Shown here: one piece after another, positions 5,549 to 14,954 of the stretch
Layout of the letters: every line of letters begins with the position of its first letter
Numbering within the stretch: the stretch's first letter is position 1
DNA from: CAZADH01 sp964483805
Lineage (GTDB): Bacteria > Muiribacteriota > Ozemobacteria > Ozemobacterales > Ozemobacteraceae
Assembly: GCA_964483805.1 (NCBI GenBank)
Contig: CAZADH010000119.1
Span: forward strand, 1-17,454
DNA: 17,454 nt
Direction of reading: 5' to 3'
Notes under the pieces: generated by a model
Databases searched by the model: none
Seen by the model: the letters and a program-made list of their open reading frames with translations, nothing else
What the model was told of the DNA's origin: nothing
Position numbers and translations under genes: made by a program

Positions 5549-8398
5549 TCAGTTGCCGATCGTCAGGTCTTTGAGCACCGGACTCTCGTTGCCGGAATTG
5601 ACCTGGAAGATCGCTTCGATCTGCAGGTAGCGGCCGCCGGGCGTCGCCGTGAGGAGCTGGCCGCGGGTTGCGGTTTCCCAGGCCGACCAGGTGACGTTGT
5701 CGGTCGAGCTGCGGACCTTGATGGTGATCGAGGTGCTCGCCGGCTCGACGCTCGTCCAGTTCACGCGGCTGTTGTTCCAGACCGTGTTGTCGCGACCGGT
5801 GTCGCGCACCACGTTCCAGGTGCCCAGGCGTGTCGTGTTCGAGCGCACGACGATACCGGTCATGTCGCTGTAGGAGTAGTGCGCGGCGCCGATCGTGTAG
5901 CGCACGGCGATCTGGTTGTTGCTGGGGTTGATCTTGATGAGTTCGGCGCCGTACTGCACCGACCAGACCATGCCGTCTTCGCCGACCGATACACCCTTGG
6001 CGTCATTGGTCGAGATGACCGCTTTGCGGGTGCCAGTGCTGCTGTACCGATAGGTCTGCCCGCCGGCCACCCAGACGTCGCCGTCGTCGGTGGTGCAAAC
6101 GCCCGAGCCGCTGCACGATTGGCTCCAGAGCACGGTCTTGGTCGTGCCGTCGATCTTGCGCAGGCTGCCGCCCGAGGCATACACGTTGCCGTTGCGATCG
6201 CAGGTGATGCCGTATGAGTAGTTGCTCAGGTTGACCACGCCGAAGGTGTCGTCGGCGGTGTTGAGCCACAGGACGTGATTGGCCAGCGAGGCAGACCAGA
6301 GCATGCCGTTGCGGTCAACGACCGCGCCATACGGGCTGTGGTTCACGCGGGAGACGTCGATCTTCTTCAGGATGCGCCCGGTGGTGCCGTCGAGGTAGTA
6401 ATACATACGAGTGCCATACACGCCGGCCCAACAGTTGTTGTGGCGATCGATCGCGATGCCGCGCGGACCGAAGCTCCAACTGTTATTGGCGTATGCGCCG
6501 GTGTAGGTGCCCGGAACGAATACGTCTTCAGTACGGCCCTTCATCAGGACCACTTCGAGCAGCACGCACTCGTCCTGGCCGAACGGCAGTATTTCGGTGC
6601 TGTCGATCTTGCCGTTGTTGTTGGTGTCGCGCGAGGTGTCGCAGCGGCCGTTGCCGTTGCGGTCGATCCAGCCGCCGACCGAACCGGTGGCGATGGTGCC
6701 GGAAGCGGCCATGACGAACGGGCCGTTCTCTTCGAGACCGACCTTAACGACCGTGCCGGTTTCGCGGCAACCGACCCAGCAGTTGCCGTACATGTCGACC
6801 GTGGTGCGCGACGGGCTGCTGTTGTTGACCTTGGCGAGACGGTAGCGACCGAGTTCTTTGCCCGTGCGCGTGTTCACCTTCGAGATCGTGCCTTCGTTCG
6901 AGTTGGGCACCCAGATGAACGGCAGCGTGGTCGAACTCGAGCTGAGCTGCAACTGGTCGGTGACGCTTCGATTCTCGAGACCGGTCATCGTGCCCTGGGC
7001 GAAATCGGCGCTCGAAGTGTAACTGGCGGTACCGTTCCAGGTCGGCACCGGCACGACACCGATCGAGACGTCGGCCGAGGTGGCGACGTTGTCGTCGAGA
7101 CGGCCGATTGCGCGGGCGCTGATCACATAAGTGGCCAACGTCGCCACGTTATCCCAGGTGTATTCGTAGGGGGCCATTGCGTCTTCGCCGATAACGTTGG
7201 TGCCTTCGTAGAAGACGATCTTGGCAATGCGATCGACCGCCGCCGTCACACCACTGGCCACGACCGTGAACGGAATGCTCGAACCCACGGTGAAGGTGGC
7301 ATTGTTGCTCGGGCTGGTGATCGTAATCGTCGGCACTGGCGGCGGGATGACCGGCAACGCCACGGTGAACGGGACCTCGACCGAGCTGGCGACCAGTTCG
7401 CCCGGTTTGTTGAAGGCGATGGCGCGCAGGACATAGCGTCCCGGCGTCGGGCTGGCGATCTCGTGGGTGTACGTGGTCTGGCCCGACGGCAGGTCGGTGA
7501 TTTTCGTATTGTTGAGGTAGAGTTCAAGAGCGTCGACGGTGCCCGTGGCGTCGACCACGTTGAGGACAACAGAGATCGTTGCCGGCGCCGTGAACGTGAA
7601 GCTCGCGGTCGGGCTGGCGATGTTGAGTTCGATGCCCCAGTTGCGGGTCAGATACTCGCGCACCAGGGTTTGGGCATCGGCGTAGGCCGTCACGGGACCG
7701 CGATCCATATAGGATACGCAGCGCTCGACCATGTTCACCAGCGTGCTGCCCGAGGTGAGGGGCATCAGGTCGTTCTGCAACACCAACCACTTGAGCGTCG
7801 TGGCAATGATGTCGCGGCGGAAGCGGCTCTGCGTGGGATGAACCGCGATCGCGTTCTCGCCCGGCACCAGATCGGCCGCGCCGTGGAAGTTCGCCACGCG
7901 AACGGTGGCCGTCCCGATGATGCAATCGATACCGGTGTTGGCCGGACCGCGAATCTCGACGTCGGCCAGCGTCGGCTTGGGCTCGACGTTGTAGAAGACG
8001 GCCTCGGCGATGCCGTTGTCGGCCGGAACGATCTGCTCGGTCACCACCGTGTTGTTCGGCGGCAACTGACCGACTTTGATCATCGTGAGCGCGAAGCGCA
8101 CGGTGACACTGGCGGTCGTCGTTGCCGTTGTGGTCGTGCCGGTCGCGATGGTCGGCGTTCCGCTGGCGGTGTCGGTAGCCAGCCGAATCGTCGGGCGCAC
8201 CAGACTGTCAGTGTTGGGGCCGATCTGAATGCTGAAGCGCACCGTGGCACCCTGGCCCGGCGGCAACGGCAACGGGCTGTTGGCCGTCGCGAGCGCAGTG
8301 GGATTGGCGCCGTCATCACCCTTCGGGAAACAACCGGTCAGGGTCAGGGCGACCATTGCCACCACCAAGAACACAATACCAAGGGTACACTTACGCAT
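5549..8398 (-). CDS. large lipoprotein: Ig-like domains and a beta-propeller
   Basis: 949 residues. The signal peptide ends in the lipobox LTGC (Cys23), so it is lipid-anchored, possibly surface-exposed. Residues about 50-255 form a beta-rich region with a helical part (SRFRRDIIATTLKWLVLQND). Two Ig-like domains follow (263-347, and 353-450 beginning PTITITSPSNNATF). A propeller of NHL/Vgb-like repeats spans about 490-850, with recurring phrases such as GIAIDRHNNCWAGVYG, GAVVDRNGMLWSASL and GITCDRNGNVYASGG. Two calcium-loop-like motifs (DRNGNGRCD at 579, DTNNNGKIDSTE at 591) sit inside the propeller. The last 95 residues form a beta-sandwich with WSAWETA. The start at 8398 has GAGGAGG five to six bases upstream and begins the signal peptide; longer frames to 8569 do not look coding. 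It lies 198 bases after the 1619-residue lipoprotein gene. Ligand unknown; adhesion or polymer binding is a guess. Confidence 0.75.
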   Translation of the reverse strand: MRKCTLGIVFLVVAMVALTLTGCFPKGDDGANPTALATANSPLPLPPGQGATVRFSIQIGPNTDSLVRPTIRLATDTASGTPTIATGTTTTATTTASVTVRFALTMIKVGQLPPNNTVVTEQIVPADNGIAEAVFYNVEPKPTLADVEIRGPANTGIDCIIGTATVRVANFHGAADLVPGENAIAVHPTQSRFRRDIIATTLKWLVLQNDLMPLTSGSTLVNMVERCVSYMDRGPVTAYADAQTLVREYLTRNWGIELNIASPTASFTFTAPATISVVLNVVDATGTVDALELYLNNTKITDLPSGQTTYTHEIASPTPGRYVLRAIAFNKPGELVASSVEVPFTVALPVIPPPVPTITITSPSNNATFTVGSSIPFTVVASGVTAAVDRIAKIVFYEGTNVIGEDAMAPYEYTWDNVATLATYVISARAIGRLDDNVATSADVSIGVVPVPTWNGTASYTSSADFAQGTMTGLENRSVTDQLQLSSSSTTLPFIWVPNSNEGTISKVNTRTGKELGRYRLAKVNNSSPSRTTVDMYGNCWVGCRETGTVVKVGLEENGPFVMAASGTIATGSVGGWIDRNGNGRCDTSRDTNNNGKIDSTEILPFGQDECVLLEVVLMKGRTEDVFVPGTYTGAYANNSWSFGPRGIAIDRHNNCWAGVYGTRMYYYLDGTTGRILKKIDVSRVNHSPYGAVVDRNGMLWSASLANHVLWLNTADDTFGVVNLSNYSYGITCDRNGNVYASGGSLRKIDGTTKTVLWSQSCSGSGVCTTDDGDVWVAGGQTYRYSSTGTRKAVISTNDAKGVSVGEDGMVWSVQYGAELIKINPSNNQIAVRYTIGAAHYSYSDMTGIVVRSNTTRLGTWNVVRDTGRDNTVWNNSRVNWTSVEPASTSITIKVRSSTDNVTWSAWETATRGQLLTATPGGRYLQIEAIFQVNSGNESPVLKDLTIGN

Positions 8399-8502
8399 TC
8401 GGTCCTCCTCAAGGTCCTCCGCGGAATCCACGGGCCCGGCCGTGTTAAGCAACGTCCGACACCCGCGCAAGCAGAGTATCAGAAATTGGCCCCGAATGCC
8501 AG

Positions 8503-8533
8503 ACAAATACGCGAACAAACAAATACGCGAACA
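8503..8533. repeat. tandem repeat of a 15-base unit
   Basis: ACAAATACGCGAACA occurs at 8503-8517 and again, exactly, at 8519-8533, separated by one A. It sits in the 198-base gap between the two large lipoprotein genes and abuts an inverted repeat. It could be an operator pair or the T-rich tail of a terminator read on the minus strand. Confidence 0.7.
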
Positions 8534-8558
8534 CCGGTGTACGTATCGTTCACCGGTG
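8532..8558 (-). terminator. possible terminator or regulatory hairpin between the lipoprotein genes
   Basis: CACCGGTG at 8532-8539 and 8551-8558 can pair across an 11-base loop; each half is itself palindromic. On the minus strand it lies 38 bases after the stop of the 1619-residue gene and is followed by a T-rich but not pure-T stretch (TTCGCGTATTTGTTTG). It may terminate weakly or act as a protein-binding site. Confidence 0.35.
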
Positions 8559-8596
8559 CCCGTGACCATAGACCGAATCCGGGTTGCTCAGAGGGT

Positions 8597-11500
8597 TCAG
8601 TAGCGGTTGCCGTCGGTGTCATACTTTGCCAGGTAACCGTCGGTGCCGCCGTTGTCGGTGTTCCCGTCGATGGCCCCGGTGCATTGTCCGGCAACGTAGA
8701 TGTCGTTGTTGGCGGCAATGGCCACGCCGTTGGCCTGATCGGCGCCGCCAGTGCCGAATTGGCGGGCCCAGACGACCGCGCCGCCTGGCGAAATTTTCAT
8801 GACGAAGGCGTCGCTCGAACCGAACGCAGGCTGTCCTTGCAGACTTGCACCAACGTAACCGACGAGGATCAGGTCACCGTTGCCATCCAGTTTGAGCTCG
8901 AGAGGTTCGTCGCTTCCTGTGGACCCAAACTGGCGTCGCCACAGCTCGTTGCCGTTGGCGTCGTGTTTCATCATCCAGATGTCGTTGCTGCCATACGAGA
9001 CCATCCAGTTTCCCGCGGTATGGCCTGTCGAATAGACATTGCCCGAGGAATCGACACACATCGCCCGTGCCCAGTCGTCGTTGGTGCTTCCCACCTGCCG
9101 CGTCCAGAGCTTGTTGCCGGAGCCGTCCATTTTTCCCACGACCACGTCCCACAGGCCGGCCGATCCGGTGCCGACCACTCCTGCCGTTTCGACCAGGGTG
9201 TACACATTGCCACTTCCGTCAACAGTCGCGCCGTTGGCAATGTCGCTGAGGTTGCTGGCAAACTGTTGCACCCAGACCTGGGCTCCCGTGGTGTCGTATT
9301 TCATGAAATAGGTGTCACGGCTGCCGCGGGATGGGTGACCACCGTACGTATTGGGGGTCGTTGCGGAGAAGAAGAGGTTGCCCGCGGCGTCGGCGCGCAA
9401 TTCTCCCATCCACTCCTGGCCGGCGGTGCCAAACTGCCGTCGCCAGGTCAGAGTTCCGCCGGGTGCCAGTTTTTCGAGACACCAATCGGAGTTGCCAAGA
9501 TTGGCATATCCGGGAAGGGCTCCGCTGGTGTGGCCTGCCACGTATACGTTGCCGGCGCCATCGAAGGCCACAGAACCACCGGGCATGTCTTCGGCTACCG
9601 CCGAACCGTCTTCCCAAGTCCAGGCCCGGGTCAAAATGTGGTTCGCCTCATCCCAGGCCGAGACAAACAGGTCGGTGCTGCCTGCGTAGGGTTGGCCATC
9701 CATTGATGCGTTGGTCAATCCGGCAACGACGAGTCGGCCCGAACTGTTGCGCGCAAGACCGCGCACGTTGTCGGCCGTCGCCGTCCCAAACTGTCGCGTC
9801 CAGTGCCTGGTTGAAAAGGTCTGGCGCACCGGGTTGTCCAGCATGCTCCCATCGGTACCGCGAACCGCGAGCGTAATGGTAGCGACCCAGCCCGGCGGGA
9901 AGAGATAACGGGCCGGGACGAAAGTTGCCACCAGACCATCGGCGCTGAGCGTCACCGATTGCCAGCCCGTCGCCGTACCGCTCGCAGTGGCCAGTTCGAG
10001 TGTGCCGCTGCCGATGGATGCCGGGGATACTGGCTTGTCGAAGGTCAGTGACAGCGGTGCTGTTGCCAACACTCCAGTTGCCCCCGATGCCGGCACCATT
10101 GCCAATAGCCGCAGCGGCGCGACAGTGTTGAATGTCCAGGTTTGGTCGGCACCCAGGGTGTTGCCGGCCAGGTCGGCACACGACCCGGCCAATCTCGCCG
10201 TCAGCAGCGAACCTTGGGGAATGCGGGCTGAGGGCGTGAAAGTGGCGATCGTGCGATTTGCGCTGAACGAAATGAGTCCGGCAATCGGGGCCGCTCCTGA
10301 TGCGAGAGTGAAACTTGTCGCGTCGATCGTGTTCGTCGCCATCGCCTCAGAAAACGTGACGGAAACTGCCGTGTCGGCGACGACGCCGACCGCCCCCACG
10401 GCGGGCGAACGCGCGAGCAACACCGGTGCCGTGGCGTCAGGTTCGGCGGGCGTGCCGAAGGTCCAGACACGATCATTGCCCAGGCGGTTACCCGCGGGAT
10501 CGGCAACGTCGCCAGATAACGTGACCGTGATCGAAGCCCAATAGGGGAGTGGCGAAGAAGGGGTGAACGTGGCGACCCGGTTGCCGACGCCGATGCTGAT
10601 GTTGCCGCTGATTGTCGTCGATCCACTTGACAGGCGGATTGCCGCAGGTCCAAGCGTCGACTCGGCCATGGCTTCGCTGAATTGTACGGTGACGGCAGTC
10701 CCGGTGCTAACGGCGGTGGCTCCGTCGGCAGGCGAAAACGCGACAAGCGTTGGTGTGACAAGATCGGGCTCGTCTCGGACCCGGAAACTCCAGGTCGTAT
10801 CGATTCCGATCGGGTTCCATGCCAGATCCGCGGCGGTACTGGCGATGCGGACCGATATCAGTGACGTCCACGGCCACGGCTGGGCCGGGACAAAGGTTGC
10901 AAGGCGACCGTCGGCGCTGATGCCGACAAAACCAGCGATCGCAGTGCTGCCGCTGGTTACGCTCACCGTTGAGGGCGATACCGTCCAGCCATTCATGGCC
11001 TCGCTGAATCGAATCGAGATCGGATCTGAGGCCGCGATGCCAACCGCGTTGTCCGCAGGGCTGAAGGTCACCACTTGCGGGCGCATCTGGTCGGTTTGGT
11101 CGGTTGTTCGGAACGACCACAGCACGGTTGTCTCCATCCTGTTCCCCGCGTGGTCCCTCACCGCCGGCGTGACGGTCACGACCACGACAGCCGATGGCGG
11201 GAGTCCTTGCGTCGGTATCCAGGTCACCGTAAGCCCATCTGGGCTCACGCCCAGTGCCCCGGGAATAGGTACCCCGCCGCTCGCAACGACCACTGAGTTC
11301 GAGGCCACCGAGACTGGGTCGAGGGGCTCGCTGAAACCAATGGCGATCACAGTCCCGCCCGTGGCAACGGCGACGGCTCCACTCGCGGGGGTGACCGACA
11401 CGATGGAAGGTGGCGTGGTTTCGGGCGCCGTTGCCGTTGTGAACGACCACGACCATTCCCGACCGAGAGGGGCACCGGTCGTGTCGGTCACGTCGGCGGT

Positions 11501-13456
11501 GATGATGCATACAATTGCAGCGCCAGCGGGCAGGGGAGCAGCGGGAGACCAGCTTGCCACCAGACCGTCGCCGGAAACATCAACCGTTCCCGATAGGGTC
11601 TGCGTTCCTGATGCAACGCGGAAAGTTGCGCCGGCAGACAGCGTCGACGCGTTCACCGGGCGGTCGAAACGTGCGGCGATGGCCGTGCTGGTCGCGGCGC
11701 CGATCGTCCCGTTGGGCGGGACGGTGGACACGATAACGGCAGGGGCGCCAAGCGCCGGGTTGCGGATCTGGAAGCCGGCGGCAAAAACCGTCTGTAAAGG
11801 ATTGCGCGCAAGGTCGCGGCAGTCCTGCGTAACCCGCACCGATACCACGGTTCCGGCACCCAACGACGTGGAAGGTGTGAAGGTTGCGGTTGTGCCGTCG
11901 GCACTGAAACTGAGCGTGCCACCAACGGCGATGCCCCCGGCGGTAACTGCGACAACCGACGTGTCGATGGTTGCCGTTGCCATGGCTTCGCTGAATCGCA
12001 GGGTGATGCGCGTGTTCGAGGCGACATTGGTCTCGCCGTTGGCAGGGACCATTGCGACGATCTGGGGCCCGACCGAATCCGCACCAGGAGCGGTGGTGAA
12101 CTCCCAGACGCGGTCTTCGGTCATGTGATTGCCGGCCATGTCACGAACCCCCGCCGGGCCGCCGCGAAGGGTTGCGCGGTAGCGGCTCAATGGGTTCATT
12201 GCCGGTGAAGGTCGGAGCGTCACTGACCGCGCGGCGCCGGAGGTCGGGTTGTCGAGCGGGCATGCCAGGGCGGAGCCCGTCTCGCCGATCAGTTGAAATG
12301 ATTCGGCGACAGTCTGTACCACCACCGGCTCATCGAACGTCAATTGAACCGGCGTGTTGATTGGGATGGCCACTGCCCCGGACCCGGGAACGAGACCGGC
12401 CAACCCCGGGCCTGTCTGGTCGCGATAGAATCCGGTTCCGATCTGGATGGGAAGGTAGGTTGACGCCGATGCTCCGGCAGGGTCTGTGACCGTTATTGCG
12501 ACGGTCGCCAGCCCATCTGTTGCGGGGGCTATCCAACGGACGGCAAGCGGATCGGTGGTGGAGGCGAGGCGACCATCGGTGCTCGTCCATCGACCGTTCA
12601 GACGGCCGATGTCGGCCGGATCGTCATCGATCAGCGTTGCCTGAATGGTGATGGCTTCGCCTGTCTGCACCTGGTTGCGATCCGTCGTCAGCATCGCGTA
12701 GGGCCAGTGATTGGCGTTGCTGCCCGCACGAACGAGGGTTATCTCGACGGTCGTCGGCAGGTCTGAGATAAAGCGCGTTCGCACGCGCGCCTTTTCGTAT
12801 TCGACGCTCCCTTCGATGAGCAGTTCAACTTCGTCGGCCGTTCGCGGCAGAGACGGCGTGCGGAACTTGCCATCGTCGTCAGAGCGGACCGTTTCTCCCC
12901 AGGTAATGATTTTCGAATCCGGAATCGGGAGCCCGTCGACGTTTTTGATCACGCCTTGGACATACTTGACACCAACATCGAGCAGGACATCGCCCACATT
13001 CCAACGATCGAAGCCGATCGGCGCTCGCACCGCATTGGATCGACCTCGTAGGGTTCGCGAAAACGAGATATCGGCAAACTTTCCCACGATCCGGTGCTCG
13101 TTGGGCGGCACATCGGCAAAGTTGAAGGAGCCCTGGGCATCTGTTCGTGTGCGCAGATCCGGATTCGCTTCAAACCAGACCTCGGCATTGACGAGCGGAA
13201 CGGGTTCAGATGCCGCTTCGTCATCGCTCGCGCCAGTGGCCGGTCTGATCGACGCACCGGCAGACGCATAAATAGAGGCCGGCGCGACGGCCCGACCGCC
13301 AAGTTGAAATGGCGTGGCGCCAAGCGTGTCGGTCGTTCCGCCGCTGATGCTTCCACCACCACAGCCAATGCTCCAGACCACAATCGCGGCAAACATTGTG
13401 CAGCAAAGAACGAGGGATGTTCCGTTGTCGAGACCGCTGCTGTAGGTTCCCCGCAT
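8597..13456 (-). CDS. giant modular lipoprotein with Big_5-like Ig repeats and an SBBP-type propeller
   Basis: 1619 residues. The N-terminus is hydrophobic and ends WSIGCGGG (Cys32), a somewhat atypical lipobox. Then: a regulatory-like beta domain (about 85-145, LRTRTDAQGSFNFADVPPNE), a second (163-245, VQGVIKNVDGLPIPDSKI), and a PKD/Ig-like domain (251-340). Eight Big_5-like Ig domains follow at about 346, 461, 571, 680, 791, 898, 1006 and 1115, each with a xVPAxG opening, FSEAM or FDxPV, a TxTFTPS-like strand, DxAGN and WxFxT. From 1218 to the end there are seven repeats of about 57 residues starting W-x-RQFG with GNVYVAGxT phrases, typical of SBBP repeats and the right number for a seven-bladed propeller. 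The start was set by GGGAGG seven bases before 13456; an in-frame start at 13480 precedes that site. It lies 40 bases after the barrel gene. Probably a surface protein that holds a propeller away from the membrane on an Ig stalk. Confidence 0.8.
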   Translation of the reverse strand: MRGTYSSGLDNGTSLVLCCTMFAAIVVWSIGCGGGSISGGTTDTLGATPFQLGGRAVAPASIYASAGASIRPATGASDDEAASEPVPLVNAEVWFEANPDLRTRTDAQGSFNFADVPPNEHRIVGKFADISFSRTLRGRSNAVRAPIGFDRWNVGDVLLDVGVKYVQGVIKNVDGLPIPDSKIITWGETVRSDDDGKFRTPSLPRTADEVELLIEGSVEYEKARVRTRFISDLPTTVEITLVRAGSNANHWPYAMLTTDRNQVQTGEAITIQATLIDDDPADIGRLNGRWTSTDGRLASTTDPLAVRWIAPATDGLATVAITVTDPAGASASTYLPIQIGTGFYRDQTGPGLAGLVPGSGAVAIPINTPVQLTFDEPVVVQTVAESFQLIGETGSALACPLDNPTSGAARSVTLRPSPAMNPLSRYRATLRGGPAGVRDMAGNHMTEDRVWEFTTAPGADSVGPQIVAMVPANGETNVASNTRITLRFSEAMATATIDTSVVAVTAGGIAVGGTLSFSADGTTATFTPSTSLGAGTVVSVRVTQDCRDLARNPLQTVFAAGFQIRNPALGAPAVIVSTVPPNGTIGAATSTAIAARFDRPVNASTLSAGATFRVASGTQTLSGTVDVSGDGLVASWSPAAPLPAGAAIVCIITADVTDTTGAPLGREWSWSFTTATAPETTPPSIVSVTPASGAVAVATGGTVIAIGFSEPLDPVSVASNSVVVASGGVPIPGALGVSPDGLTVTWIPTQGLPPSAVVVVTVTPAVRDHAGNRMETTVLWSFRTTDQTDQMRPQVVTFSPADNAVGIAASDPISIRFSEAMNGWTVSPSTVSVTSGSTAIAGFVGISADGRLATFVPAQPWPWTSLISVRIASTAADLAWNPIGIDTTWSFRVRDEPDLVTPTLVAFSPADGATAVSTGTAVTVQFSEAMAESTLGPAAIRLSSGSTTISGNISIGVGNRVATFTPSSPLPYWASITVTLSGDVADPAGNRLGNDRVWTFGTPAEPDATAPVLLARSPAVGAVGVVADTAVSVTFSEAMATNTIDATSFTLASGAAPIAGLISFSANRTIATFTPSARIPQGSLLTARLAGSCADLAGNTLGADQTWTFNTVAPLRLLAMVPASGATGVLATAPLSLTFDKPVSPASIGSGTLELATASGTATGWQSVTLSADGLVATFVPARYLFPPGWVATITLAVRGTDGSMLDNPVRQTFSTRHWTRQFGTATADNVRGLARNSSGRLVVAGLTNASMDGQPYAGSTDLFVSAWDEANHILTRAWTWEDGSAVAEDMPGGSVAFDGAGNVYVAGHTSGALPGYANLGNSDWCLEKLAPGGTLTWRRQFGTAGQEWMGELRADAAGNLFFSATTPNTYGGHPSRGSRDTYFMKYDTTGAQVWVQQFASNLSDIANGATVDGSGNVYTLVETAGVVGTGSAGLWDVVVGKMDGSGNKLWTRQVGSTNDDWARAMCVDSSGNVYSTGHTAGNWMVSYGSNDIWMMKHDANGNELWRRQFGSTGSDEPLELKLDGNGDLILVGYVGASLQGQPAFGSSDAFVMKISPGGAVVWARQFGTGGADQANGVAIAANNDIYVAGQCTGAIDGNTDNGGTDGYLAKYDTDGNRY

Positions 13457-13478
13457 GGTCGGCCCTCCCTGTATTGTC

Positions 13479-13514
13479 AAAAAAGCATTTATATCATCAG
13501 AAAACAGATGATAT
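13479..13514 (-). terminator. AT-rich hairpin and T6 at the end of the barrel gene
   Basis: ATATCATC (13491-13498) pairs perfectly with GATGATAT (13507-13514) across an eight-base loop. The loop and stem cover the last codons and the TGA of the barrel gene. On the minus strand six T follow six bases after the stem. The shape is that of a weak terminator or attenuator before the giant lipoprotein gene; the stem is AT-rich in a GC-rich region, and it could also be an operator. Confidence 0.4.
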
Positions 13515-14954
13515 TTCTATATATGCCCCGCGTTGGGCCGATGTCGAGTCAATCCCTGCGCTGGTTGCATCCAGTCTGCAGTCGCGATAACCCGCTTCGA
13601 CCATCCACTCGGAACGGCTCGGGTTCACCGTGCCCGAAGAAGGCATCTGGAACTGAATGCCGATGCGGCCATCTTTCAGTCGTGCCCCTTCAAACCCGAG
13701 CTCCCCGACCGATAGACCAATTCGTGTTGCGATGGCCACGCTCCTCGCACTCTTCTGTCGAGCCTCGACCCCGAAGTAGGGTACGGTGAAACGTTGCGAC
13801 ACCGTGCCTCGCCTCATCCCGCCGGGTCTCACATCGTCGATGTTGAGGTCGTAGTGATGCCACTGCACGCCATACTCCAATGCGAGTTGCGTGTTCTTTC
13901 GGTCAACGATGGTGCGCGCCGCCCCCGTTTCCAGCACGGAGGCCTCTCGACTCAACTCACTGGCAGTTGGATAGGAGCGGTTGTCGATCTGGGCTTCTCG
14001 GGTAAGGCGCCCCCGGTGTTTCGCTGACTGCCAGCGAAGGTGCAGACGGTCACGCCGAGGTTCGTGCCAAGCCATCGACACAGTTGAACCCGTCGCACGT
14101 TTGATTTCGCTCTGACCGTTGATATCGAGCGAATGACCACCACCGTGAACAGACCCAGAGACATCGCAACTGTTTGCTCCAACTGAGATCTGCAGTCGAG
14201 CCCGTGCTGATTTTGTCGTGGGTAGGGGGACGGCCGCTCTGCCATCGTGAGGTGTTGAAGTCGACGATGCTGTTGCCCGATCCGTCAGTTCTGAGGTCGG
14301 GCGAGTTACACAAGCGTCTGGACCATGCCGAGCGGAGTGGGCGGCGACAGCCGACGTGTTGCTGATCTCGGGAGGAGGGACGAGGGGCCACGGTTTGCCC
14401 AGGCGCGCTGCTTCGGTGCTCCTGCGCGATGCGCGCTTCTGGAAACGAACGAGCAAGAGTTGGAGCCGTTGCCGGGAGTCGATCGGGGCATCTGTTGCTG
14501 CGATCGCCGGTCCGTCCGGGGGCCGTTGTTCGGGTGTTACCGGGGGCGCACCAACGTGCCGACTTGCCGGTATAAAAAGGGTTGCGCTCGCCGGGAACCA
14601 GTTCCATTCGGGCGGAACCTGGCGTTGATTTGCGGCCTGACCAGTCGGATGAGACCGACGCGCCGATTTTCTGTGCTTCGTCCTCTGGGGTGCGGCAGCG
14701 TTGGAGCGGCTGGCTTGCGCAGGCGTCAACTGCTTTCCCGTGTCGGCCATGTGTCGCGGCCTGGGCGGCACTGCCGCGGCAACATCAACCGCGCAAACGA
14801 GAATCACCCCAATGATGAGAATACTCGAAGTGAACCACTTTGCTGCGGCCGACCGGTACGGCGCACTGGGAATTGGCTCCTGCGGTCTTCGAAGAGTCCG
14901 ACTGCGACGGGCAGCGGCCACCGGGTTCGTGAAGACTGCCATTCGCTCGCTCAC
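13497..14954 (-). CDS. predicted outer-membrane protein with a disordered N-terminal linker and C-terminal beta-barrel
   Basis: 485 residues. A hydrophobic stretch SSILIIGVILVCAVDVAAA (residues 43-61), preceded by about 40 basic residues, looks like a long signal peptide or an anchor. Residues 62-250 are rich in Pro, Ala, Arg and Ser with no clear fold. From about 252 to the end there are alternating strands (RARLQISVGANS, LALEYGVQWHHYDLNI, WMVEAGYRDCRLD) finishing GAYIEISSVF, with the C-terminal Phe expected of an outer-membrane barrel. The GTG at 14954 was chosen because AGGAGG ends five to seven bases before it; the ATG at 14942 is too far from that site and a GTG at 14975 precedes it. It lies directly ahead of the giant lipoprotein gene (40 bases), suggesting the two work together at the outer membrane. 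Secretion of, or docking for, the lipoprotein is possible but unproven. Confidence 0.6.
   Translation of the reverse strand: MSERMAVFTNPVAAARRSRTLRRPQEPIPSAPYRSAAAKWFTSSILIIGVILVCAVDVAAAVPPRPRHMADTGKQLTPAQASRSNAAAPQRTKHRKSARRSHPTGQAANQRQVPPEWNWFPASATLFIPASRHVGAPPVTPEQRPPDGPAIAATDAPIDSRQRLQLLLVRFQKRASRRSTEAARLGKPWPLVPPPEISNTSAVAAHSARHGPDACVTRPTSELTDRATASSTSTPHDGRAAVPLPTTKSARARLQISVGANSCDVSGSVHGGGHSLDINGQSEIKRATGSTVSMAWHEPRRDRLHLRWQSAKHRGRLTREAQIDNRSYPTASELSREASVLETGAARTIVDRKNTQLALEYGVQWHHYDLNIDDVRPGGMRRGTVSQRFTVPYFGVEARQKSARSVAIATRIGLSVGELGFEGARLKDGRIGIQFQMPSSGTVNPSRSEWMVEAGYRDCRLDATSAGIDSTSAQRGAYIEISSVF

Noticed and set aside
5066..6217. 383-codon open frame on the plus strand
   Set aside because: It passes through a strong terminator and lies antisense to the propeller part of the 949-residue lipoprotein; no start signal or domain.
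6275..9706. 1143-codon open frame on the plus strand
   Set aside because: It runs antisense across two well-supported lipoprotein genes and the gap between them. Its translation is rich in Arg, Ala, Gly, Asp and His with no domain; long antisense frames are expected opposite GC-rich coding sequence.
10563..12128. 521-codon open frame on the plus strand
   Set aside because: Antisense to the Ig-repeat part of the giant lipoprotein; the regular repeats of the real gene produce a long low-complexity shadow.
14570..14581. GGTATAAAAAGG, a TATA-like box on the plus strand
   Set aside because: It lies inside the coding sequence of the barrel gene with no plus-strand gene downstream.
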